In this document: positions 11,701 to 21,807 of the stretch, one piece after another
How the letters are laid out: each line of letters opens with the position of its first letter
Position numbering within the stretch: position 1 is the first letter of the stretch
Source of the DNA: Gigaspora rosea
Lineage: Eukaryota > Glomeromycota > Glomeromycetes > Diversisporales > Gigasporaceae
Length of the DNA stretch: 64,000 nucleotides
Direction: 5' to 3'
Assembly (NCBI GenBank): GCA_003550325.1
Contig: QKWP01001084.1
Location: 70,120-134,119 of the forward strand
Notes under the pieces: generated by a model
What the model was told of the DNA's origin: nothing
The model's input: the letters and a program-made list of their open reading frames with translations, nothing else
Databases searched by the model: none
Made by a program: the position numbers and the translations under genes

Positions 11701-13855
11701 TCCATAGTAGTTCTAAATGCACTGTATCATATGCTTTGGATGTGTCCTGTGATAGTAACCAAAAATCCTTCTTGTTTAACCAAGCATCCTCCTGTATGTT
11801 CGCTAGCCAGCTAATTGGTGCTGCTGTCGATGTATGTGGTAGCGCTGAATTGTTTTTTGGATTAAGTATTTTTGTTTCTACTAGGATCCTATTGAGTCTT
11901 ATTGTCAGCAATTTGGTCATGATTTTTCGAGCGTGCCCTATTAAGGTTATCGGTCTAGTTTGTCTCAGGTCTCCGTCAAACGTTTCTTTCTTGCCTATAG
12001 GGTAGACCAGCCCATAACTCCACGCCTTCGGTGTTATTCCTGTGTCTATTGCAAAGTTTATTATTTCTAACAGAACTTCTAGTGCGTTTTGTGGTAACTG
12101 TTTGATCATCTCATTTGAAATGTCATCTGGCCCCGTTGCTTTGTTCGAGCTTGCCTCCGCGATGATAGTCATCAACTCTTGCATCTCCACTTTTTTAATC
12201 AGTGACTCATACTGTTCTTCTTCGACTTCTTTCTTAGGTTCATACTCTGCCTTCCATTCCTCCCAGAAGTCCCAATTACTTTTGTTTTCTCTTGTCCAAT
12301 TTCTAAAATGTGCTCTAACCTCTTCTTTGATTTCTTCTGCTTCTACTAACAATTCTTCTCCCTTTTTTATATTTTCTATCTCTACTCTTGCTCGTCTCCT
12401 CTTCAACACACTATCTATCATCTTCTTTGTGTTGGCTTGAAGGTTGTTCTCTCTTCTTTCGATTGCTTCTGCTATTTCCTCTCTAATCTCACTATTGTTT
12501 TCTTCCTGTCTACATTTGTGGATCAACCTTCTGATTTCCTTGATTTTTAGTATGCTTTTTTGAATGTTTGTGTGTTCTAAATCTTCTTCTATCAGTTCCA
12601 TTTTTCCACATTGTATCATTTCGCTTATCTTCTCGAGTTTTTTGTTTATTCCTTCTACAGCCGTGCTCGGATTTAGAGGTTGCTTCAACTCTTTTAAATA
12701 TTTCATTACCTTATTTATTTTAACCAGTGCTTTGTGCAAAATCGAGGCCTTTTTAGTCCTTGCTTCGAAGCCTCTCATGACTACCAATTTATTTTTGATA
12801 TTGTTATTTGCCGCTTGTTTTATTGCCAGATTAAGCTTATGCCAAGCCTTGTTAAGTGTGGTTTCGTCGATAACACACTGAATCTGCAATCCTTCAACTT
12901 TATCTCCCACCTCTTTATTGAAGTTTTCCCAAGCACTTTCGTCTGTCTCCCTGTACAGGTATACTTTCTTCTTCTGCTTTTTCCTTCTTATTCTTTTGAT
13001 CTCGCCTAATTGCAGTTCGGTACCTATCATCCTGTGATCACTGTTTGCTGCCACTAAGAATTCTATACTAGGGTATTTTGCTTTCATGAATAGGTTTGTT
13101 GATATCCATATATCGTCAATCTGTGATTCTGACTCTCCTCTCTTCCATGTATAGTCCTTAATGTCATATTCATTCAGTAGACTCATCATTGAGTTTTCTT
13201 GCATCGTTTTGAATATCGGTGTTCTTTTTTCGTCCTCCTTTCTATGTATATTACTGTTAAAATCTCCCATTATTACAATCTTCATTGCTCTCGCGTTGGC
13301 CTGTTCTATCCATGATTTTATCTTTTCTTGTGTACGTTTCGAAATTTCCCCTTTATCGCTTGGTATATATACCGCTATTACACGCATCCTGTTATGTTGC
13401 GGGAAGAAGAAATCTACATATATCGCCGTCCCTTCGTGTGTCTGTATGTTGTGTATATAACAACTAATGTCTGGTTTTACTAGTATTGCTACTCCCATAG
13501 ATGCTTCTCTCTTTATCTCCTTATCTGGCATTGTAGCTGCGATATATATTTTATATTGTTCGTTCATTAGCTGTGTTCGCAAGTCCTCTTTTTCTGCAAG
13601 CTTTGTTTCAGTTAGTGCAACTATATCCAGTTTTCTTTCCTCGAGTTCTTCTAGGATCAACCTCCTTTTTAATTCAACATTTATTCCTTGTACGTTTATA
13701 GTTGACATTTGAATTTTCATTCTTTTATTTACATTGCTTAATCCTTCAATCGCTTCAGTAATCACCTCCCGTTTGTCTGTTTCATTTCCTTTGTTTGTTT
13801 TAATTGTTGTTTTGTTCGATGAACTTGGACCACTGTTCCTTGGATTACTGTTCAT
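8776..13855 (-). pseudogene. LINE ORF2 of copy 1, disabled (endonuclease-RT)
   Basis: Same protein as the ORF2 at 21808. The first block (13855-11405, 816 codons) holds the EEP-type endonuclease and most of the reverse transcriptase and ends at TGA (11405-11407) immediately after YMDDSL, where copy 2 has Trp. The second block runs to 9788. A 4-bp ATTG duplication near 9850 shifts the frame. The third block ends at TAA (9361-9363) where copy 2 has Tyr. The last block (to 8776) carries CRRCGNEQEDQTHWLLC and an intact C-terminus ending WRDTFIN, which copy 2 has lost through frameshifts. Two of the three nonsense or frameshift lesions are single events, so the copy is young. Confidence 0.93.
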
Positions 13856-13858
13856 GGC

Positions 13859-15907
13859 TTAAATTATTTCTGCCATATCTGTATCTTCTGTATCTACTAT
13901 TTCGTAGTCATCTTCTCCAAACACCTTCCAGTCAGGTTCTGGAAGTTCCTTTATATTAAACACCCATTCTGGTATTGTTTCAATTCTGAAAATTTCTTGT
14001 AGTAAATTTATCGCTTCAATTACTTCTTCTTGTTCCTCGATTGGGAATTTCAGGCAATCGATTATATTCTTATTTTGTAGTTCTTCATTTAATTTTTCGA
14101 TGCTTGTTGGGAAACGTTCCTCGTCCTTTGTCTTCTTGTCATTTTCTTTTTCCTTAATCTGTATCCAATCTTCAGGTATTTTCCAGAAGAAATAAAATTC
14201 CCTTAATGCCTTAACCGCGATCATCAGCTCTTTTGTGTTTGTTATCGGTAGGGTTAGGTTCACTTTGGTTACGTCTTCCCAGTTTACTGGTAGATCTTCT
14301 AATGATGTATAGTTTACTCCTATGTATTCTCTTGGTAAGGGTGTTACCACTCTATAGAAGCTTGGTATCTGCTCAATGAACCTTATTGCCGTCTCTGTCG
14401 ACATTATTGGAAACTCAAACTTCTCTTTTAACGCCAGTTCCTCAGGTTTGGCTGGTAATCTTTTCTTTCTGATTATATAATCGTTGGGTAAGTATTTAAA
14501 TGCATAGACTTTCCTGAGTTCCTCTATATGTGCTTTGAAATCTTCATCATCTCTTGGGCAAAACGGGAACATCTCTCTCAGTCGTGGTGTTAGATCTTGG
14601 ACTGCATCAGGTAATTCCAATTTCTTTGCTGGTAGTTCGAAATAATCATCTGGTAACGCCCTCATATGGTAGTATTTACTTAATTCCTCTTTTCTCCTTC
14701 TCAGGTCCCTTAGTTCTTCTCTTTTGGTTAGTGGAAAAAGTTTCCTTACTTCCGCTCTTAGATCCTCAGGGTAGTCCGGTAATCTTTCTCTTTTATCACT
14801 GATATACGATTCTGGTAGTCTTTCGAATGCATATATTTTCCTTAGGATGATCGCTACTGTTCCCGTCCACTTTGAGTTTTCTATCGGTAGCTCACAGGGT
14901 AGTCCCTTTCTTATCGTTAAAGGAATCTCTTTCTATTCTGTTGGTAGTTTTCTTCTAACTTCCACCTGAACTTCCTCGATCGCTTTCTTTAAGTCATTGT
15001 AGTTAAGGTTGTTTCGGATCCTCGCAAAACCGACTACATACAGTATTAATACTGTTATTTGGTGTGCATCCATCATTCCAAATTCCTGGTTTGTTAGATA
15101 ATCTAGGCCCAGTTTCTTCCTTAATTTGTCATAGAGTTGCTCTTTATTGTTCTTATTTAGTACATGTGCTCCGTAGCTCTTCTTGTATCGCTCTGTTGCC
15201 TCATTTAACAATTCCAAAAATTCCAGCTAGTGTTTGGGTTGTATTTCGAATCTTCGTGTAAAGGTTCTAAAGAATGCCTTGTCTCTATAATGCATTTTCC
15301 TTTCTATAGCCTCTGGAATCTTCATTGCCGTTTTTCTACTCTCGAATTTGTGTTTTATAAACTCCTTTAACTCTGCCATAGCTTCAAAGGCTGCTAGTAT
15401 ATTATTTTTATGCCATTTCCTTCCATCGAATTCCTCGGTCTTTAATTCGCTATTAGCCCTCAATACCTTGTCTATGCCTCTGCTGATTTTACTCTGTCGT
15501 TCTTCGTCAAAAGGCCTCTTTATATCTTTTCCTGGACCTTTGGCCACCTCACTGTATGATAATTTTGCTTTTTCTTTTCCTTTCTCTACTTTACTTGCAC
15601 TCTCCTTCTTTTCTTTTTCTTTTACTAATTCATTTTCTCTATCCTTTTTCAACTCTTCCTCTAGTCTTTCCGCCAACCTTTGTTCAAACTGTGGATCTAG
15701 TTTCATTAGTTGTACGTGATCGCTTAAATTTTTGTCCGATAGCTGTCGATCCTCCATTTCTGTGTCAGTTCCCGGTACCTCGGTAATTTCTACACCCGAC
15801 TGTCGATCCTCGGTTCCCGTACCAAACCCCTGTAGATCAGCATTTTCTATATTCGTCTGCGATGATGTCAGATCGATTTCCATTTCGGTGTTTGTTTTGA
15901 TTTCCAT
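13859..15907 (-). pseudogene. LINE ORF1 of copy 1, truncated and disabled
   Basis: It begins at an internal ATG (15907) because the insertion is 5'-truncated, and has two nonsense changes relative to copy 2: CAG to TAG at about 15227 and TGG to TAG at about 14933. Both are C-to-T type transitions. From there to 13859 the frame is open and contains the repeat array described for copy 2. Three bases separate its stop from ORF2. Confidence 0.92.
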
Positions 15908-15913
15908 TTCTCA

Positions 15914-16241
15914 AAATATGATCTATTATCTTATAATTTGAATAAATTATTTTATGAAATAAAATATTTTTATTTTTAATATTAGTTTTAATATAATATA
16001 TATTATCTTTTTGTGATTTAGAACAATACCAAGTATGGTTTTAAATTAATAAATTAAAGTATTTAAGATTAGTTAAAAAAGCAATTTCTAGTTTTTGTAT
16101 TTTGACTTCAAGATATAGCTTAAAGTTGATTTTTACAAGACAGTATTCATTAAGTTTAAGTCTTGGTTTATTAGGATTTTTATATTTTTCCCAAGATGTA
16201 ATAATCTCAAAGTTTTCAAATTTTTTTTTCTTATCAGACAT
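15914..16241 (-). pseudogene. HNH-AP2 gene copy 2, 5' part
   Basis: Minus-strand frame from ATG at 16241: MSDKKKKFENFEIITSWEKY ... RLKLNEYCLVKINFKLYLEV and on through LKYFNLLI, a stop, then WYC, FHKIIY and IIDHI, where it meets the 5' end of LINE copy 1. It aligns with copy 1 at 5990-6660. The HNH core and AP2-like part that should follow IDHI are absent on both sides of the LINE; only the last ~17 codons survive at 8492-8551. Confidence 0.8.
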
Positions 16242-16494
16242 TTTGTTTTACAAATAAAAATAAAAAAAGAATATTCAAATACTTTTATAATTTTTAAATT
16301 TCTCTGAGTCAAAATTTAACAAAAAAATTTTTAGTATGCACAGCAATATAGAATATTAAAACCAGTACAAAACCGCAGTAATTTAATATTTATACTATAT
16401 TATTTATTTGGTGCCTAGAATTGACGTTGTTATCAACTAGGCCTTGAATACTATTGTGATATTAGCTATAAGATCATACCAAAAAAAAAAAATA
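16242..16494. other. Spacer between HNH remnant and LINE B
   Basis: AT-rich. The right part may be decayed upstream ORF2 of LINE B, but no motif is clear. Confidence 0.35.
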
Positions 16495-17998
16495 GTATAA
16501 AAAAAGTAGCTAAAGCAATAGAAACTAACAAAATAGAGTTCGAAATAATCAAAAAGCTAGAGTTAAGTAGGAAAATTACAGATTTATTTTTGAATATAAT
16601 AGAAAAGAATATAATAGAAGAAAGATTAGACTATGTTTTCTATACTGATAGTTCATGGTACAAGGAGGAGGAAACTATTAAAGATAGGATACTAATAGAA
16701 TGGGTTTTGCTTGGATACAGTTAAATAGAAAAGAGGAGGTAGTAAGCTTAATAGAAAAATTAGGACAGCTAATTGGCCTTCATCAACAAGGTCTGAATTG
16801 GTTGTGCAATTTTTTGTACTTTGTTAGAGGAGTAACAAAAATCAGATAATTTTTTAAGGGAAGGAGGGGGTAAAAAAAAGTTGAAATTATATATAAGAAC
16901 CTGACTATATATATATTAAGTAAGAGGAAGAAGAGTGAGAACTCTCCCTGACGATCACTTGTACCGGATCTTCATACAAACGAAATATCAAAATACTGGA
17001 GTTAGATGAAGAAGCACTGCAAAAAATGGTTTTTATAAAGGTCAACTATCGCTTTAGAAACTCCTTTATATATTCAGCATGCAAACCAAAAGCAATAGTA
17101 GAAAAACGAGTGAAAACAAGCAGGCGGCGCTTTAGTAAACACAGAATTTTGGTGGAGAAATTTCTTTGTTAACAAAGTTTTTTGCAGCAGCTTAATGGAG
17201 AACAGTATTTTGGTTTTCAAATACACTCCTTGGAAAATCTAAAGGACTTGAAACGAACACCTGCTACCAAAGTCTTGCTTTACTATAGTTTTTTTTTAGG
17301 AAATATTTTCTGTATAGAAAAAGTGGAAAATCTAGCTTACCCCCTCCAAAAGATCTGCATTGTTTACCAATTCCTAATTGGAAACAGAAGTTATAAGAAA
17401 TCGCGTTGCCTACGTGTAGGACAAAGATTGGCGTTGACCATTGGGAGAAAATTTTAGAAAATTCTTGCAGGGCTAACTCTACCCTGAAGAAATATTAGTA
17501 TATATAATATAGACTAAATTTAGAGTAGAGCTAAATTGAAGAGTATTATATAATTTTTATATAGTTTTATTCTTTTTGTCAATGATTGTTTTCTTTCTTT
17601 GTTTTCTTTATCTTTTCTCTTTTATATTTTGTTTTTGTTTTTGGTATTTGTTTAGGTTTTATAGTATCACCCTCTTTTTTTTTATGCCCTTTATTTCTAT
17701 AAATTTTTGTTGTTCTTGAGGGTACAGATCTATTAGCTCTTTATTTTAGAGGCTAGATAAAGAAGATTAAGGAAAGTGTCAATCTTGACAAAGTTAGTAA
17801 GAGCTATCAGTGATAATTTGGGTTCTTCTATGCGTTAGAAGACGATAAATCGGAGAAAAATCTTGACTATGGCAGATCGCATTTAGGTACTTCGGTAACC
17901 GGATAAGTCTTTATTGTGATAGGAGGCTTCGGTAGTTTAGGCAATGCTTAATAACCCAGAATGTATATTCGTTTCCTAATAATAAAGGCAGGGTTGAC

Positions 17999-18053
<55 letters not shown>

Positions 18054-19273
18054 NCCTCTGATAAAAAATAATCAAGTAATTAATAACATGGTCCTTAGTA
18101 GTTAAATCAGATTTTGTAGTTTTAGTTAAGACAGATAGTTTAATAGCAATTAGAAGTATTGAGAACATGTTTAGAACACGAAGCTTCAAAAAGATTTTTA
18201 AGTAAGTTGAAAAACAGATCAATCCTTGACAAAATCCTTGAGGTGACTTAAGTCAAAAATCTTACTCTAGAATTATGTAAAGTAAAGTCAGACAATGGTA
18301 TAAAATAAAATGAGCTAGCTGACAAGCTAGCAAAAGAAGTAGTGCATCTTAAAAAAGATTGGAAGTGGATACCTGCTAATACTACTTGTTGGAATGTATC
18401 TCTTTGGTGGAATGATAAACACATCAACAGTTATCTACATATGTTTATAATGTGATTAAAAAAAAGTGCCGTTGAGATAAGATGTCTTCTTTCGAGTAAA
18501 AACCTGGCAATGTAAGGAATTAGATATAAAGAAATGAAGAGTAGTTTTAAACTAATTCTGTAAATCAAAGAAATGTTCCAACTTCTTCCAACTTTAAAAG
18601 AGTTGTATGTGCGTAAGTCTTAGTTGTTTTGTATAAGTTAACAAACTTTATTTTGTATAAGAAAAAGACTAAAAAAACCGTGAGTCACTTAATACAGTAC
18701 AGTTTTCTAAAGAAGTTATAGTAGGTGACAGAAAATATAGTACTAAGTGCTGCATGGGCAGTAATATCAAATAAAGCAAAACTTTTACTAAGCATCTGGG
18801 ACATAGGTGAATTTCTGCTAAATAATATAAAAGAAATTTATTACAAAAAGAGAGAAATCTATTTAAGTGGCCTGGAAGAAAGTGAAAAGATCGATCTATT
18901 GTATAGAAAGGAACTTTTCAGAAAAAATACAAGGAAATGCATAAACATGTTCTTGTACATAATACAAGAAAGTTTTTACTGGGTTATTTGGAAAAAGAGA
19001 TGTAATAAAGTTATTAAATGGGAAAAGGGAGTTGGTACTGAGTGATTTTTAAAAAGAAAATGTAATGAAAATGGAGTTTAGAGTAAGACGTTACCTGATT
19101 CTGAGCTCACAGAGGTTAAAAAAAAGGACATAGAGCAGAAAAAACGAAAAAAGTAGAAGGAGTCTATAAAGAAATTAGTTGAGAACTCAATGTTAAGTCA
19201 AATAATAGGCTTATAAGTAGCTTATATGTAGTAAGTTGGAAGATACAAAAGTAGTCATTCTTTTATTTATTTT
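16495..19273 (+). pseudogene. Decayed LINE B: RNase H and C-terminal part of ORF2
   Basis: Plus-strand frames show an RNase H domain: DYVFYTDSSWY (16630), RMGFAWIQLNR (16700), WPSSTRSELVV (16774), then after an insertion LVKTDSLIAIRSIEN (18121), CKVKSDNGIK and NELADKLAKE (18275-18335). TDS...E...TDS...KVK.....NELADKLA is the order of LINE-encoded RNase H motifs. Downstream come WNVSLWWNDKHIN (18391) and a 106-codon frame (18725-19045) ending in WVIWKKRCNKVIKWEK, the usual tail of this LINE type. Many stops and frameshifts are present. It is a different family from the large LINE, whose own RNase H-like part is barely recognisable. The large LINE copy 2 is inserted in its 3' region. Confidence 0.85.
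16848..18103 (+). mobile_element. Poly(A)-tailed insertion splitting LINE B RNase H
   Basis: AAATCAGAT occurs at 16839-16847 and again at 18104-18112. Removing one copy plus the insert joins the RNase H motifs with normal spacing. The insert contains a run of ~50 A at 18004-18053 preceded by a conserved-looking 3' end (GGCAGGGTTGACTGTGT), so a retrotransposed LINE or SINE 3' fragment is inferred. A single N at 18054 and about 50 more bases lie between the tail and the duplication, which is unusual; a misassembled poly(A) or a second event could explain it. Interior frames were not recognised. Confidence 0.6.
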
Positions 19274-19290
19274 GAAAGTAGCTGAGAACC
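19274..19290 (+). repeat. Left target-site duplication of LINE copy 2
   Basis: GAAAGTAGCTGAGAACC, identical to 27147-27163. It fixes the 5' boundary of the insertion at 19291. Confidence 0.93.
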
Positions 19291-19560
19291 ATGACATTTT
19301 TTATTAAAAAAAAAAACTCTTTCCCGAACATCCGTACATCACTAAGTAAACAAACAAAAAACGGAAAAGAGTATACAAACACACGGCTTTTATTGTGCAA
19401 ATAATTAAGTAATTAATTAATTAAATAAAAAGACAAACTTCAACAACACCTAGGAGAAGCTGAAAAGAAAAGGAAAGACAGAGAACAACAGAAGTAGTCG
19501 AAAAGACAAAACTACACAAGAACAGGTCTTCGGACCAGATTTGATAACTTGCTCAAAGGG
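19291..19560 (+). promoter_or_regulatory. 5' leader of LINE copy 2
   Basis: Starts ATGACATTTTTTATT, an A-run, then ACTCTTTCC. The AAACTCTTTCC motif is repeated at the 5' end of the 1-kb element at 33894, so it probably marks the family's true 5' end and internal promoter region. The ORF1 frame is open from 19498 but has no ATG before 19561. Confidence 0.5.
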
Positions 19561-21804
19561 ATGGAAGTATCCAAAGAATTTGAAGCAGTACAAGAAAGTT
19601 TTACAGAAAGATTAATTAGACAAGACGAAGAGGCTGCTCAAAAAATAGAAGGAACAAAGAAAATCAAAAGAAAACACTTGACAAAAGATAAAACCGAACT
19701 CGAAAATGGGGATAACGGCTCGAACACTGAAAACACAGAAATGACGTCATCGGAAATGGAAATCAAAACAAACACCGAAATGGAAATCGATCTGACATCA
19801 TCGCAGACGAATATAGAAAATGCTGATCTACAGGGGTTTGGTACGGGAACCGAGGATCGACAGTCGGGTGTAGAAATTACCGAGGTACCGGGAACTGACA
19901 CAGAAATGGAGGATCGACAGCTATCGGACAAAAATTTAAGCGATCACGTACAACTAATGAAACTAGATCCACAGTTTGAACAAAGGTTGGCGGAAAGACT
20001 AGAGGAAGAGTTGAAAAAGGATAGAGAAAATGAATTAGTAAAAGAAAAAGAAAAGAAGGAGAGTGCAAGTAAAGTAGAGAAAGGAAAAGAAAAAGCAAAA
20101 TTATCATACAGTGAGGTGGCCAAAGGTCCAGGAAAAGATATAAAGAGGCCTTTTGACGAAGAACGACAGAGTAAAATCAGCAGAGGCATAGACAAGGTAT
20201 TGAGGGCTAATAGCGAATTAAAGACCGAGGAATTCGATGGAAGGAAATGGCATAAAAATAATATACTAGCAGCCTTTGAAGCTATGGCAGAGTTAAAGGA
20301 GTTTATAAAACACAAATTCGAGAGTAGAAAAACGGCAATGAAGATTCCAGAGGCTATAGAAAGGAAAATGCATTATAGAGACAAGGCATTCTTTAGAACC
20401 TTTACACGAAGATTCGAAATACAACCCAAACACCAGCTGGAATTTTTGGAATTGTTAAATGAGGCAACAGAGCGATACAAGAAGAGCTACGGAGCACATG
20501 TACTAAATAAGAACAATAAAGAGCAACTCTATGACAAATTAAGGAAGAAACTGGGCCTAGATTATCTAACAAACCAGGAATTTGGAATGATGGATGCACA
20601 CCAAATAACAGTATTAATACTGTATGTAGTCGGTTTTGCGAGGATCCGAAACAACCTTAACTACAATGACTTAAAGAAAGCGATCGAGGAAGTTCAGGTG
20701 GAAGTTAGAAGAAAACTACCAACAGAATGGAAAGAGATTCCTTTAACGATAAGAAAGGGACTACCCTGTGAGCTACCGATAGAAAACTCAAAGTGGACGG
20801 GAACAGTAGCGATCATCCTAAGGAAAATATATGCATTCGAAAGACTACCAGAATCGTATATCAGTGATAAAAGAGAAAGATTACCGGACTACCCTGAGGA
20901 TCTAAGAGCGGAAGTAAGGAATCTTTTTCCACTAACCAAAAGAGAAGAACTAAGGGACCTGAGAAGGAGAAAAGAGGAATTAAGTAAATACTACCATATG
21001 AGGGCGTTACCAGATGATTATTTCGAACTACCAGCAAAGAAATTGGAATTACCTGATGCAGTTCAAGATCTAACACCACGACTGAGAGAGATGTTCCCGT
21101 TTTGCCCAAGAGATGATGAAGATTTCAAAGCACATATAGAGGAACTCAGGAAAGTCTATGCATTTAAATACTTACCCAACGATTATATAATCAGAAAGAA
21201 AAGATTACCAGCCAAACCTGAGGAACTGGCGTTAAAAGAGAAGTTTGAGTTTCCAATAATGTCGACAGAGACGGCAATAAGGTTCATTGAGCAGATACCA
21301 AGCTTCTATAGAGTGGTAACACCCTTACCAAGAGAATACATAGGAGTAAACTATACATCATTAGAAGATCTACCAGTAAACTGGGAAGACGTAACCAAAG
21401 TGAACCTAACCCTACCGATAACAAACACAAAAGAGCTGATGATCGCGGTTAAGGCATTAAGGGAATTTTATTTCTTCTGGAAAATACCTGAAGATTGGAT
21501 ACAGATTAGGGAAAAAGAAAATGACAAGAAGACAAAGGACGAGGAACGTTTCCCAACAAGCATCGAAAAATTAAATGAAGAACTACAAAATAAGAATATA
21601 ATCGATTGCCCGAAATTCCCAATCGAGGAACAAGAAGAAGTAATTGAAGCGATCAATTTACTACAAGAAACTTTCAGAATTGAAACAATACCAGAATGGG
21701 TGTTTAATATAAAGGAACTTCCAGAACCTGATTGGAAGGTGTTTGGAGAAGATGACTACGAAATAGTAGATACAGAAGATACAGATATGGCAGAAATAAT
21801 TTAA
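19561..21804 (+). CDS. LINE ORF1 protein with six ~50-residue repeats
   Basis: 747 residues from the first in-frame ATG. Residues 1-120 are acidic and Thr/Glu-rich; 130-190 are Lys/Glu-rich and probably helical or coiled coil; 190-390 form a basic, mixed region. From residue ~390 to 735 there is an array in which each unit ends in an LP-x-[DE]-[YW]-[IF]-like motif: LPESYI (429), LPDDYF (483), LPNDYI (538), LPREYI (589), IPEDWI (642) and a weaker IPEWVF (710). Each is preceded by an LR-x-hY-aromatic helix and an FP motif. I see no CCHC knuckle, RRM or esterase motif typical of LINE ORF1, so its nucleic-acid binding mode is unknown. By analogy, ORF1 proteins coat the element RNA. ORF2 starts three bases after its stop. 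Confidence 0.9.
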   Translation: MEVSKEFEAVQESFTERLIRQDEEAAQKIEGTKKIKRKHLTKDKTELENGDNGSNTENTEMTSSEMEIKTNTEMEIDLTSSQTNIENADLQGFGTGTEDRQSGVEITEVPGTDTEMEDRQLSDKNLSDHVQLMKLDPQFEQRLAERLEEELKKDRENELVKEKEKKESASKVEKGKEKAKLSYSEVAKGPGKDIKRPFDEERQSKISRGIDKVLRANSELKTEEFDGRKWHKNNILAAFEAMAELKEFIKHKFESRKTAMKIPEAIERKMHYRDKAFFRTFTRRFEIQPKHQLEFLELLNEATERYKKSYGAHVLNKNNKEQLYDKLRKKLGLDYLTNQEFGMMDAHQITVLILYVVGFARIRNNLNYNDLKKAIEEVQVEVRRKLPTEWKEIPLTIRKGLPCELPIENSKWTGTVAIILRKIYAFERLPESYISDKRERLPDYPEDLRAEVRNLFPLTKREELRDLRRRKEELSKYYHMRALPDDYFELPAKKLELPDAVQDLTPRLREMFPFCPRDDEDFKAHIEELRKVYAFKYLPNDYIIRKKRLPAKPEELALKEKFEFPIMSTETAIRFIEQIPSFYRVVTPLPREYIGVNYTSLEDLPVNWEDVTKVNLTLPITNTKELMIAVKALREFYFFWKIPEDWIQIREKENDKKTKDEERFPTSIEKLNEELQNKNIIDCPKFPIEEQEEVIEAINLLQETFRIETIPEWVFNIKELPEPDWKVFGEDDYEIVDTEDTDMAEII

Positions 21805-21807
21805 GCC

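Larger units (their letters stand above)
8559..15911 (-). mobile_element. LINE copy 1, 5'-truncated, antisense
   Basis: About 7.3 kb nearly identical to the LINE at 19291-27146, in opposite orientation. The 3' end is AGATCTCGCTT (complement at 8601-8611) followed by an A-rich tail (8559-8600 on the minus strand). Identity stops at 15911, within ORF1 and about 115 codons into it as judged from copy 2, so the copy is 5'-truncated as is usual for target-primed reverse transcription. AAAATAT occurs on both sides (8552-8558 and 15914-15920) and may be a 7-bp target duplication, but it is weak in AT-rich DNA. The insertion lies in an HNH-AP2 gene on the same strand. Confidence 0.92.

Noticed and set aside
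8552-15920. AAAATAT as a firm target duplication of LINE copy 1
   Set aside because: Seven bases of A/T can match by chance here; kept only as a possibility in the feature text.
17182-17457. 91-codon frame in the insertion within LINE B
   Set aside because: No motif and no support from a related copy in the window.
19549-19560. TTG at 19549 as ORF1 start
   Set aside because: Nuclear fungal genes use ATG; the first in-frame ATG is at 19561.
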